From Massilistercora timonensis (GTDB taxonomy: Bacteria; Bacillota; Clostridia; Lachnospirales; Lachnospiraceae): 64,000 nucleotides of DNA. This document shows positions 1 through 7,611 of the stretch, one piece after another (position 1 is the stretch's first letter; every line of letters begins with the position of its first letter). The translations under genes and the position numbers were made by a program. The notes beneath the pieces were generated by a model. That model did no database searches. It had not been told where the DNA came from and saw only the letters and a program-made list of their open reading frames with translations. The stretch lies in contig NZ_LT990039.1 of NCBI RefSeq assembly GCF_900312975.1, positions 1 through 64,000 on the forward strand, written 5' to 3'.

Positions 1-737
1 ATGTCAAGACCGCATTGTCTACGGTCGGTTCGTGGTTCCTGACAACGTTTCAGACAGCATACACGAACGTCACGAACGTTTTCCGGGGGATCGGACAGTG
101 GTTTTCCGCCCGGTGGACGGATGTCAAAAACGCGTTGTCATCGGTCGGAACATGGTTTCAGTCTACGTTTCAGACAGCATATAACAACGTCACAAACATA
201 TTCAAAAATATAGGTTCGTGGTTTAAGACGAATGTTATCGACAAAATCAAAAGCGTTTTCGACGGGTTCAGTCTGGCAGACACCGGGAAAAAGATAATGG
301 ATTCGTTCGTGAACGCGATAAAGTCGATACATATTCCGAAGCTGTCGATCGATTGGGGAACGGCGGAAAAGACAATCGCGGGACTTACTATAAAAGTGCC
401 TGTTCCGCATATTTCATGGAACGCGTTGGGCGGTATTATGAGGAATCCGACGATTTTCGGAATGTTAGGCGGGAAGCTGCAGGGCGGCGGAGAAGCCGGG
501 GACGAAGCAATTCTGCCGCTTGATATATTTTATCGCCGGACAGAAGGCTATATTGATGACGCAATCGCGCGGGCAACGGCAGCGGCGAAAGGAAGCAGCG
601 ACAGCAGCAGGAGCAGGGGCGACTTTATTCAGAATATCAACATTGAAAGCCCGGATCCCCTATCGCCGTATGAGGTAGCACGTCAGACGAGGAATCAGAC
701 GCGGAATCTGGTTCTTCAGTTGCAGGGGGGACGCTGA
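1..737 (+). CDS. Phage tape measure protein, C-terminal part
   Basis: This is the end of a tail tape measure protein, which sets tail length and is packed inside the siphophage tail tube. The frame is open back to the window edge, so the true start lies upstream and an internal TTG is not the start. About 244 codons are visible. Two imperfect tandem units are seen (each roughly VK-ALS-VG-WF-TFQTAY-NVTN-F-IG-WF), a repeat style common in tape measures. The tail end includes a glycine-rich stretch (GGIMRNPTIFGMLGGKLQGGGEAG) of the kind seen near tape-measure C-termini. A Dit-like gene follows one base after the stop, the usual order. Function is inferred from repeats and position rather than a catalytic motif. 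Confidence 0.85.
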   Translation, partial: VKTALSTVGSWFLTTFQTAYTNVTNVFRGIGQWFSARWTDVKNALSSVGTWFQSTFQTAYNNVTNIFKNIGSWFKTNVIDKIKSVFDGFSLADTGKKIMDSFVNAIKSIHIPKLSIDWGTAEKTIAGLTIKVPVPHISWNALGGIMRNPTIFGMLGGKLQGGGEAGDEAILPLDIFYRRTEGYIDDAIARATAAAKGSSDSSRSRGDFIQNINIESPDPLSPYEVARQTRNQTRNLVLQLQGGR

Positions 738-738
738 T

Positions 739-1614
739 ATGTCAAAGAAAATTGTATGCAAAAACGAAGATGACGTTCAGATCGAATTCAGCTATGAGGA
801 TGACGCCGAATTTTTTCTGATATCATGCGACGGGATCTATTCCGTGTCAAATAATGTTGTGACAAGCGAAAACACGATGACGGACGGATCCACATATCAG
901 GGCAGCACAACGAAGCAGCGGAATATCGTCATCACGGCGGAATTTGATTCCGATTATCAGTCCCGCCGGGATTTTCTGTATAAGTCATTCAAACCAAAAT
1001 CGCCGGGGACGTTCTTTTATTTTGAGAACGAAGAACAGCGACAGATCGATTATTACGTCGAGGGAATCGAAATCGACGAAGCGGGCGTGTGCCGAAATGC
1101 TGTCATTTCCCTGATCTGTCCGGATCCGTTCTTTAAAGATCCCGCTGATACTACTGTCACAATGGCAGGGTGGGAACCGTGTTTTGAATTCGTCCATGAA
1201 TTCACGGACGAACTGGAAGAATTCGGCGTCCGAATCGCGGAGTTAGTAAAGAACATTGAAAACGATTCGGCGGCGGATCATATCGGAATAGAAGTCCTTA
1301 TGGAAGCGTTGGGAGCGGTCAGAAATCCGGTTTTATACCATATGCAGCAGGATATCCACATTCAGATCGGAACGGACGACTATCCGTTCGACATGGAGCC
1401 GGGCGACGTGGTAAAAATCACAACCGGGACAAACGAAAAGAACGCCTATTTGATAAAGGGCGGGGAAACACAGAAAATAAACGAATATCTGGACGAAGAA
1501 AGCGAATTCATACAGTTGGTACACGGGGCGAATACGTTCATTTACGACGCCGCGTCCGGCGTTGATTATCTGAACGTGACGATCAAATATCGGTTCCGAT
1601 ATTTAGGAGTATAG
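739..1614 (+). CDS. Distal tail (Dit-like) protein
   Basis: A 291-residue protein resembling the siphovirus distal tail (Dit) family, which forms the hexameric hub joining tail tube to baseplate. The N-terminal half has the family style of an early beta sandwich (ISCDGIYSV, then a TKQRNIVITAEF strand) and a YVEGIEID segment followed by a CPDPFFKD motif typical of the family. It starts one base after the tape measure stop with an AGGGGGG ribosome site, indicating translational coupling. Position between tape measure and the Gp37-like gene supports the call. The C-terminal domain (after about residue 130) is less clear. Confidence 0.8.
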   Translation: MSKKIVCKNEDDVQIEFSYEDDAEFFLISCDGIYSVSNNVVTSENTMTDGSTYQGSTTKQRNIVITAEFDSDYQSRRDFLYKSFKPKSPGTFFYFENEEQRQIDYYVEGIEIDEAGVCRNAVISLICPDPFFKDPADTTVTMAGWEPCFEFVHEFTDELEEFGVRIAELVKNIENDSAADHIGIEVLMEALGAVRNPVLYHMQQDIHIQIGTDDYPFDMEPGDVVKITTGTNEKNAYLIKGGETQKINEYLDEESEFIQLVHGANTFIYDAASGVDYLNVTIKYRFRYLGV

Positions 1615-1626
1615 GAGCGTGAGAAA

Positions 1627-2667
1627 ATGGAAGTCAGGATATACGGACAGAATTTATTCAGAAAAGGGCAGATAGAAAATCAAATATCCCTGATCTGGAC
1701 GCGAAAATTTTATGAACCGGGGACGTTTGAACTTCACGCGCCGATTACTGACGAAAATCTGTCTTTGTTGCAGCCGGGAAACATCATCGGAAAAAAAGGT
1801 TCAGACGAAGCGGGAATTATTGAGGATATCGAAAAAGAAGAAAGCGATATCAAAAACGAGATCACGGCAAAGGGGCGGTTTTTATCGTCCTACATGGATC
1901 GCCGTCTGATAAAAAAGACCGTGAATTTTTCGGGATATATTGAAGTCGCTATGCGTCAGTTATATTCCGGCGCGGTTCCGCTTCCGCTTGTGGAATTGGG
2001 AACACTAAACGGTTTCACGGAACGGGCGGAATTTCAAGTCACGATGAAAAATCTTTTGACGTATGAAGAAAAGTTATCGCGGGCGGGCGCAATCGGATTC
2101 CGGTTCCGCCCGGATTTCAAGAATCGGAAAATCGTTTTTGAAACGTACAAAGGAAAAGACCGGACGTTCAGTCAGCACGAAAACAACCGCGTCGTATTCA
2201 GTGAAAATTATAATAACCTGAACAACGCGATCTATCGGTACAACAATCAGAACTTGAAAACGTTCGCGATAGTCGGCGGGCAGGGAGAAGGAGACGCCCG
2301 GACATATTACGAATTAGGCGGCGGGCAGGGGTACGATTTACGCGAAGTATTTGTTGACGCGAAAGACATAAATCCGGACGGGATGACGTCGGCAGCATAC
2401 AAGGCGGCGTTATTGCAGAGGGCGCAGGAAACGTTGAACGCGTCGATCGTGTCGGAAACGTTGGAGTGCGAAACGGAAGCAGCGATCAATTTCACATACA
2501 AACAAGATTATGATTTAGGCGACGTTGTAACAGTCAGGAAGAACAAATGGAATCTGTATATGAATCAGAGGATCACGGAATTGTCCGAAGTGTACGAATA
2601 CGGCGGAATGACCGTCGTTCCGACGTTCGGCGATCCGCTTCCTGAAACAATAAAATGGGATGAATAG
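1627..2667 (+). CDS. Siphovirus Gp37-like tail protein
   Basis: A 346-residue protein that matches the siphovirus ReqiPepy6 Gp37-like family by its start (EVRIYGQNLFRKGQIE, then a TRKFYEPGTFELHAP segment) and by the repeated beta-rich layout of baseplate hub proteins. It probably takes the place of the tail-associated (Tal/gp27-like) protein next to Dit. The start has an AGGAGCG site overlapping the end of the previous gene region. It sits inside the tail operon with 12 to 15 bp gaps on both sides. No peptidase or lysozyme motif is visible, so enzymatic cell-wall activity is not claimed. Confidence 0.8.
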   Translation: MEVRIYGQNLFRKGQIENQISLIWTRKFYEPGTFELHAPITDENLSLLQPGNIIGKKGSDEAGIIEDIEKEESDIKNEITAKGRFLSSYMDRRLIKKTVNFSGYIEVAMRQLYSGAVPLPLVELGTLNGFTERAEFQVTMKNLLTYEEKLSRAGAIGFRFRPDFKNRKIVFETYKGKDRTFSQHENNRVVFSENYNNLNNAIYRYNNQNLKTFAIVGGQGEGDARTYYELGGGQGYDLREVFVDAKDINPDGMTSAAYKAALLQRAQETLNASIVSETLECETEAAINFTYKQDYDLGDVVTVRKNKWNLYMNQRITELSEVYEYGGMTVVPTFGDPLPETIKWDE

Positions 2668-2682
2668 GAAAGGGGCGGAAAA

Positions 2683-3711
2683 ATGGCAAAAGAAAGAAGC
2701 TACGATTATTTTTGGAATTCTGAAAACGATCGTTATTATGACGCTGATTCTATGGGGGACTGGCTGCGCCCGTTCTTCTGCAACGGCGTTTTTAACGGTC
2801 AAATGCAAGTGACGGCAAACAATAATATGTCCGTTACCGTCGCGGCGGGGTATGGCTACATAAACGGAAAACACAGACATTTCCTGCAGCCGACAACGCT
2901 TGATCTGGAAACGGCTTCCGGCACACTGGATAGAATCGACGCTGTTATTTTACGCCGGAACGACACGGAGCGCCGGATCTATTTAACGATTGTAAAAGGC
3001 GGAAACGCAAACACGCCGACAGCGCCCGCCCCGACGCGCGAAGGGGCTATTTACGATCTGAAACTGGCGGATATCTATATCGCTGCCGGAACGGTTAGGA
3101 TTACACAGGCAGAAATAAGCGATACAAGAATGAACGATGCCGTCTGCGGTTGGGTGGCGGCAACCGTAAACGAAATTGACTTTACGCAGATTCAGGCGCA
3201 ATTTGACAGCTATTTCACGGCGTACAAGAAAAATATTTCCGATCAGTATCAGGAATATTTCGCCGCAATTCAGGAATTCAAAGAACAGGCGCAAAGCGAC
3301 TATAATTTGTTGCTTCAGGCGTTCCAGACATACGCCGATCAGCAGGAAGCGTTATATCAGGACTGGATCGCTGAACAGGAATCCACGTTTGAGGAATGGA
3401 GCGAAGGGCAGCAGTCCACGTTTTCACAGTGGCGACAGAATCAGGAAAGCGCGTTCAATAACTGGTATTTGAATAATACGGGACAATGGACTTCCGACTT
3501 TCTGAACTGGTTTAACGGAATCAAGGGTATATTCTCCACGGATCCGGCGGGCGAAATGATTCTGATGATTCAATCGCTGTTCGACATTATCTATTCCGGC
3601 ACAATCCCGGCTGATCTTATCACGTCGGACGGCGACGAACTGATAACAACAGACGGCGATCAGTTGATCGCGTTCTGGACGATAAAAACGTCCGAAACGT
3701 GTCACTGTTAG
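2683..3711 (+). CDS. Baseplate / tail fibre structural protein
   Basis: A 342-residue protein with a beta-rich N-terminal part up to about residue 165 (VAAGYGYINGKHRHF and LDRIDAVILRRND are typical of phage baseplate upper/shoulder proteins). A long glutamine- and aromatic-rich helical region follows, from about 170 to 285, with repeated QxxFxxW / EESTFEEW-like units expected to form a trimeric coiled coil. The short C-terminal tip contains two SDGD/TDGD repeats. It lies between the hub-like protein and the DGR target. The role, linking the baseplate to host-contact proteins, is inferred from layout; no receptor domain is recognised. Confidence 0.7.
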   Translation: MAKERSYDYFWNSENDRYYDADSMGDWLRPFFCNGVFNGQMQVTANNNMSVTVAAGYGYINGKHRHFLQPTTLDLETASGTLDRIDAVILRRNDTERRIYLTIVKGGNANTPTAPAPTREGAIYDLKLADIYIAAGTVRITQAEISDTRMNDAVCGWVAATVNEIDFTQIQAQFDSYFTAYKKNISDQYQEYFAAIQEFKEQAQSDYNLLLQAFQTYADQQEALYQDWIAEQESTFEEWSEGQQSTFSQWRQNQESAFNNWYLNNTGQWTSDFLNWFNGIKGIFSTDPAGEMILMIQSLFDIIYSGTIPADLITSDGDELITTDGDQLIAFWTIKTSETCHC

Positions 3712-3746
3712 CTATATAAATAATCAAAAGAAAGGAGTTTTACAAA

Positions 3747-4874
3747 ATGGCGCAGAAGATGTTTAAAGACTTGACGCCTATCGTCAGTATGGGGAATACG
3801 GATCTTTTTCCGGTGGAGCAGTCCGACGGAACAAAAAAGGCGACGTTCGCGCAGATATGCGAAGAAATCAAGCTGCCGGACGTTGCCGAGCAGGTCGGGG
3901 ATTTCCCGGAACTGGCAGAGGGCGACACGCTGAAAGTTATCGCCGGAAAAATTATCAAATGGCAGCAGGACGCGATCGAGAAAATCGAAACGTATATCCT
4001 GAAGTCGTCTATCATTCAGGAATTCCCGCAGGAGGTCGATCTGGAAGCAGAGGACGATCCGGGAGCGGAAGCCCTGAAAAAGCAGGTCATTTCCGGCTTA
4101 CTGGCGTACACGATGAACGAGAAGATCCTGCAGGTCATTTCGGATCATGGAACACTGGCGGCAGATTACGCAATCTTAAAGCGGGAACAAATAGCGTCGT
4201 ATGGATATTACGGCGTCGAATGGGACATCGACGATCTGATGACGCTTGTTAAAGCGGGAAAATGGGACAAATTCGCGGTCGGAGATTACTTCATTGAGAC
4301 GAACACATCCGGCGAAAAAATCCAGTTTGAGATCGCCGGAAAAAATTCATACTTGAATTGCGGCGATACCGCCTTGACGGTTCCCCATATTGTCGCCTGC
4401 CCGCGCGATTGCCTGAATACTTATTACAAGTACAACAGCACGAACACAAACGCCGGAGGATATGCGGCGTCGCTCATGCCCGCGAATCTGGAAACGGAAG
4501 CAAATAAATTCACGTCGAAATTGCAGGGGTATATGACGACGATCCGGCGTCTGGAAAATAACAAGGGGACGTGGGCGTGGGCGTCCCGCCGGATCTTCCT
4601 TCCGGGCAATCCCGAACTTGTCGGGTTCCACGGTTGGGCGGATCAGTACGACGGCGGAGCGTTCAATCAGCTTCCGTTATTTGCCGGAGGGAACGCGCAC
4701 ATTCTGAAAGGCGCAGGATATAACAAGGGTAAAGCCGCCCGGATGTGGTACTGGACTGCCGATCCGTCCGCCGCGAACACGACGTACTTTTGCAATTTCA
4801 TCGACGGCGGCTGCAGCAGCGGCAGCGGAGCGTCCTACGACGGCGGCGTCGCCCCGTTTATCGTTCTGTCATAG
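3747..4874 (+). CDS. DGR variable target protein (C-type-lectin-like C-terminus)
   Basis: A 375-residue protein whose last 47 residues are encoded by the variable repeat VR. The C-terminal domain from about residue 190 has the look of the C-type-lectin/formylglycine-like fold used by DGR targets: RRIFLPGNPELVGFHGW, then RMWYWTADPS within VR, ending PFIVLS. Residues facing variation (Tyr, Ile, Asp, Gly, Cys, Ser) replace Asn codons of the template, while the Trp/Tyr/Cys scaffold is kept. The N-terminal part (AQKMFKDLTPIVSMGNTDLFPVEQ) probably anchors it to the tail. The start has a strong AAAGGAG site. It is likely the receptor-binding tip whose ligand specificity is diversified. Confidence 0.9.
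   Translation: MAQKMFKDLTPIVSMGNTDLFPVEQSDGTKKATFAQICEEIKLPDVAEQVGDFPELAEGDTLKVIAGKIIKWQQDAIEKIETYILKSSIIQEFPQEVDLEAEDDPGAEALKKQVISGLLAYTMNEKILQVISDHGTLAADYAILKREQIASYGYYGVEWDIDDLMTLVKAGKWDKFAVGDYFIETNTSGEKIQFEIAGKNSYLNCGDTALTVPHIVACPRDCLNTYYKYNSTNTNAGGYAASLMPANLETEANKFTSKLQGYMTTIRRLENNKGTWAWASRRIFLPGNPELVGFHGWADQYDGGAFNQLPLFAGGNAHILKGAGYNKGKAARMWYWTADPSAANTTYFCNFIDGGCSSGSGASYDGGVAPFIVLS
4733..4856 (+). repeat. DGR variable repeat (VR)
   Basis: This 124-bp copy of the template repeat lies 853 bp upstream of TR and forms the 3' end of the target gene. Aligned without gaps, 12 positions differ from TR and all 12 are adenines in TR (8 A to G, 4 A to T); the other 92 non-adenine positions are identical. 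Changes fall between 4785 and 4836, in AAC or similar codons. The final 16 bases (4841-4856) contain no A and are GC-rich, as expected for the initiation-of-homing segment; identity ends just after it. Confidence 0.97.
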
Positions 4875-4892
4875 ACAGATAATCCGGCAATC

Positions 4893-4915
4893 GCGCCGCC
4901 CGGCAGCGGCGGCGC
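4893..4915 (+). other. GC hairpin downstream of VR
   Basis: A perfect 8-bp stem (GCGCCGCC / GGCGGCGC) with a 7-nt loop lies 18 bp after the target stop and 36 bp after VR. In the Bordetella phage DGR a hairpin or cruciform just downstream of VR is needed for efficient retrohoming; this is the obvious counterpart. It is not followed by a T run, so a terminator role is less likely. Confidence 0.75.
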
Positions 4916-4946
4916 ATATGACCGAAACAGAAAAGAGGAATAAATA

Positions 4947-5561
4947 ATGTCTGTCCCGTCATGGAAACAAACGGCGTCAAAACTGGACGCATTTACCGAA
5001 GCCGTGAAATTACGGCACATTGTTACACAAATGATTATGCGGAATTTCGGGTTAAAGCGAACAAAATATGACGCGATTGTCGGGCGGCAAGTCCGCGAGA
5101 AATACCCGGAATTAAAAAGCCTGATTGCAAGAATCGACGAATTTCAAAATGAGGTAGAAAAGGCGCGGATTCTGACGCAATATCCAGAATGGATTATTGA
5201 AAAGGTCAGGGACAATTTGTTCCGATATTCGTCGGATCTGGTTTCAAATATCGCGGCAGCGAATGAGATTTTATGCCGGACACAAAACGAATTCGTTAAA
5301 CGGATTTTGTTGGAGAATGACGCGATCGGCGACATCGCGCGGATCCGGCAGGAGGTTCTTTTCATCGAAGAATTTTTCGATATCGACTTGTCGCGCTACA
5401 TGGAATTTTCTGAACAACTGGAAATGACGAAGAATTATCTGTATAGGTGGAAAAAGTCAACGATCAGGGATTACGACGAATTCCTTCATCCAGAGAAAAA
5501 GGCGTCGCGTCTGGAAAAGGAAAAGGCAAAGAAAAGCCGTAAACAGCAAAGAAAACAATAA
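4947..5561 (+). CDS. Avd-like DGR accessory protein
   Basis: A 204-residue, almost entirely helical protein with a strongly basic tail (EKEKAKKSRKQQRKQ). It sits between the target gene and TR, the usual place of the accessory variability determinant. Avd is a small four-helix-bundle protein that forms a positively charged pentamer, binds the reverse transcriptase and the template RNA, and is required for cDNA synthesis. The helical layout and position fit, but at 204 residues it is longer than classical Avd (about 125), with an extra C-terminal region. Sequence identity to known Avd cannot be judged by eye, so the call rests mainly on context. Ribosome site GAGG before ATG. Confidence 0.75.
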   Translation: MSVPSWKQTASKLDAFTEAVKLRHIVTQMIMRNFGLKRTKYDAIVGRQVREKYPELKSLIARIDEFQNEVEKARILTQYPEWIIEKVRDNLFRYSSDLVSNIAAANEILCRTQNEFVKRILLENDAIGDIARIRQEVLFIEEFFDIDLSRYMEFSEQLEMTKNYLYRWKKSTIRDYDEFLHPEKKASRLEKEKAKKSRKQQRKQ

Positions 5562-5585
5562 AATATTTTCGGTTATGCGTTGCAC

Positions 5586-5709
5586 AGCCGCCCGGATGTG
5601 GTACTGGACTGCCGATCCGTCCGCCGCGAACACGACGAACTTTTGCAATTTCAACAACAACGGCAACAGCAACAACAACGGAGCGTCCAACGACGGCGGC
5701 GTCGCCCCG
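5586..5709 (+). repeat. DGR template repeat (TR)
   Basis: This is the invariant 124-bp template. It carries nine AAC codons concentrated at 5638-5691 in the register that matches the target reading frame. AAC cannot be changed to a stop codon by adenine mutagenesis, a hallmark of DGR templates. It contains 32 adenines, of which 12 differ in the current VR. It is non-coding here; a short open frame running through it is a mirror of the VR coding frame. Confidence 0.97.
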
Positions 5710-5869
5710 ATATCGTCAGCAAGGCGGACATGATAAGGATTCGCCGGATAAAGAACGATAGGAACGCATGACCGCAGCGGGGAACCGCTGAAATTTACCG
5801 CCTGACGCCCGGAAGTGCTTTAAAGAAACACACTTCGTCGGGCTATCAGCGGGCGTTATTTATGAGGAT
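5710..5869 (+). ncRNA. Structured spacer of the DGR RNA
   Basis: The 160 nt between TR and the reverse transcriptase gene hold no credible gene. Two RNA structures are visible: a 6-bp hairpin CAGCGG-GGAA-CCGCTG (5775-5790) closed by a GNRA tetraloop, and an 11-bp stem with a 2-nt bulge (5807-5817 with 5831-5843, GCCCG/GAAGTG pairing with CACTTC/CGGGC). In the Bordetella DGR the matching spacer folds, binds RT-Avd and primes cDNA synthesis, so this is the likely functional DGR RNA 3' part. Confidence 0.8.
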
Positions 5870-7060
5870 ATGGAGAATTTACCAACTTACAACAAATTAT
5901 GCGATCCGAACGTCCTTATGGACGCCGCGAAAGAATGTCTAAACGGCGTTATGTGGAAATATTCATCACAAGCGTATTATTTAGACAGGATCGAACGGAC
6001 ACGGATCACGAAAAAGCGGCTAGAGAGCCGGGACAGAATGTCGGACGGATTCGTTCAGTTTACAGTTTGTGAACGCGGGAAACGCCGGGAAATACGGTCG
6101 ATCCACATAAACGAACGCGTCGTCCACAGAGCATTAAACGACGTCGTTCTGGTTCCGACGCTTCGCCCGAAATTGATTTATGACAACGCGGCGTCCCTGA
6201 AAGACCGGGGAACACATTTCGCGCTGAAACGGTTAAAAGTCCATTTATGGAGATATTACCGGGCGCATGGATCAAATGACGGCTATATTTTAATGGGCGA
6301 TCTACATTCCTATTTTGATTCCGTGGATCACGACGTCGTATTCCGGGAATACAAAAAGATTTTCGGATATGATCCGGATATCGTGAATCTGATAATGGAT
6401 TTCGTGGACGCGTTCGGCGAAAAGTCGCTAGGATTGGGATCGCAGGTTTCACAAATGACAGCCGTGTTTTATCCGAATCAGATCGATCACTTTATCAAAG
6501 AGCAGCTAAAAATAAAAGGCTACGGACGTTATATGGATGACTTTTATCTGATCCATGAAAGCCGGGAATACCTGCAGGAATGTTTGGAACAGATCCGGCG
6601 AATGTATGCTGATATCGGAATCGAACTGAACGAAAAGAAAACGCGAATCGTCAAGTTATCGAACGAATTTAAGTTTCTGAAAGCGAAAACGCACCTGACA
6701 GAAACAGGACGCGTGGTTATGCGTCCGGATCACGGAACAATCACGCGGGAACGACGCAAATTGAAAACCCTGCGCCGGAAACTGGACGCCGGGGAAATCG
6801 CGTTTGCAGACGTTCAGCAAGCCTATAATTCATGGCAGGGACACATAAGACATTTTGATTCATACCGCACACGGCGGAATATGGATAAACTATTTCACGA
6901 ACTGTTTTCGGAAGAAATCAGAAAAGAAAGGAGCGGCAACAATGGCAGAAAACACAAAAACTATCGCGGAGAGTTCAAACAATACGATTTTCCCGAACGT
7001 ATCGATCCGGCTGAAAGACGGCACAGAGTTAGACGCGATCCTGAACGGAACAACGTATGA
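5870..7060 (+). CDS. DGR reverse transcriptase
   Basis: A 396-residue reverse transcriptase that copies the TR RNA with adenine-specific infidelity into cDNA for VR replacement. Motif A is seen around D144 (MGDLHSYFDSVD). The motif-4 sequence GLGSQVSQ has SQ at residues 194-195 instead of the QG of retroviral and group II enzymes, a DGR signature. The catalytic YMDD lies at 221-224. A thumb-like basic region (ERRKLKTLRRKLDAGE, SWQGHIRHFDSYR) follows. There is no maturase or endonuclease domain. The start has only a weak GAGG site close to the ATG. The last 119 bp overlap the next gene in another frame, and this tail is basic and low-complexity, beyond the usual RT end. Confidence 0.95.
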   Translation: MENLPTYNKLCDPNVLMDAAKECLNGVMWKYSSQAYYLDRIERTRITKKRLESRDRMSDGFVQFTVCERGKRREIRSIHINERVVHRALNDVVLVPTLRPKLIYDNAASLKDRGTHFALKRLKVHLWRYYRAHGSNDGYILMGDLHSYFDSVDHDVVFREYKKIFGYDPDIVNLIMDFVDAFGEKSLGLGSQVSQMTAVFYPNQIDHFIKEQLKIKGYGRYMDDFYLIHESREYLQECLEQIRRMYADIGIELNEKKTRIVKLSNEFKFLKAKTHLTETGRVVMRPDHGTITRERRKLKTLRRKLDAGEIAFADVQQAYNSWQGHIRHFDSYRTRRNMDKLFHELFSEEIRKERSGNNGRKHKNYRGEFKQYDFPERIDPAERRHRVRRDPERNNV

Positions 7061-7304
7061 AAGCGGACAGCCGATCCCGGACGGGACATTCACGGACGAC
7101 AATCTGTCGGAAGTGGAAATTAACGGGACAATATACCGGGATATGAAATTGATCTGTTCGTACCCGTGGGACGAAGGGACGCGTTTCGCATTACGAGAAA
7201 TGACGCAGCAGGAGATCGAAAACCGGGATTTAAAGGCGCAGCTTCAGGCGGCGCAGTTATCCGTCGCAGAACTGACAATCATCGTTTCCGGGCTTATGAT
7301 GTAG
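6942..7304 (+). CDS. Small phage tail-module protein, unknown function
   Basis: A 120-residue acidic protein of unrecognised family. The ATG at 6942 is chosen because of the AAAGGAG site 10 bp before it; a longer in-frame start at 6855 lies deep within the RT gene and has no such site. The N-terminal part looks beta-rich (IRLKDGTELDAILNG), the C-terminal part helical (residues 86-115). It precedes an XkdX-like gene, so it is likely a tail-associated protein. The first 119 bp are read in two frames because the reverse transcriptase gene continues through it. Confidence 0.7.
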   Translation: MAENTKTIAESSNNTIFPNVSIRLKDGTELDAILNGTTYESGQPIPDGTFTDDNLSEVEINGTIYRDMKLICSYPWDEGTRFALREMTQQEIENRDLKAQLQAAQLSVAELTIIVSGLMM

Positions 7305-7319
7305 AGAGGGGCGCACAAT

Positions 7320-7469
7320 ATGACATTCGATAAAAACAGCGGGCTTGTGATTGTATGGGTTAATATGGTTCAGAACGGGACATATACGCGCGATCAGATT
7401 CCGAAAATGTTCAATCTGCGGGAGGTCGTGGCGGAGGTTCTGGACGAGCAGGCGGAGGACGCCGCGTAA
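7320..7469 (+). CDS. XkdX-like small phage protein
   Basis: A 49-residue protein (MTFDKNSGLVIVW start) whose pattern VNMVQNGTYTRDQIPKMF followed by a short helix resembles the XkdX family found downstream of tail fibre genes in PBSX-like and clostridial phages. Its function is unknown. The start has a GAGAGGGG site 5-10 bp upstream. It is the last gene before a terminator, closing the tail/DGR transcription unit. Confidence 0.65.
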   Translation: MTFDKNSGLVIVWVNMVQNGTYTRDQIPKMFNLREVVAEVLDEQAEDAA

Positions 7470-7474
7470 TTATG

Positions 7475-7505
7475 CCGGAAGCGGATCCGGCTTCCGGATC
7501 TTTTC
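7475..7505 (+). terminator. Terminator after tail/DGR genes
   Basis: Perfect 8-bp stem CCGGAAGC / GCTTCCGG with a 7-nt loop, followed by ATCTTTT, immediately after the XkdX-like stop. Confidence 0.75.
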
Positions 7506-7513
7506 CTGAATAT

Positions 7514-7560
7514 CCCCGGCGGGGTGGCAGAAATTAGTCACTTCGTCGGGGTTTTGTTTT
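7514..7560 (+). terminator. Second terminator-like hairpin
   Basis: CCCCGGCG pairs with CGTCGGGG (one G-U) around a long loop and is followed by TTTTGTTTTG. The right arm shares the 12-mer CACTTCGTCGGG with the DGR spacer at 5831. Together with the hairpin just upstream it would separate the tail unit from the lysis genes. Confidence 0.55.
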
Positions 7561-7611
7561 GTATCATGGGCGCATAAAGGAAAAACACGCACACGAAAGG
7601 AGTTAGAAAAC

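Noticed and set aside
5580-5771. 63-codon open frame through TR
   Set aside because: It contains the template repeat and a Gln/Arg repeat made by the AAC tract; the region is explained as DGR template RNA.
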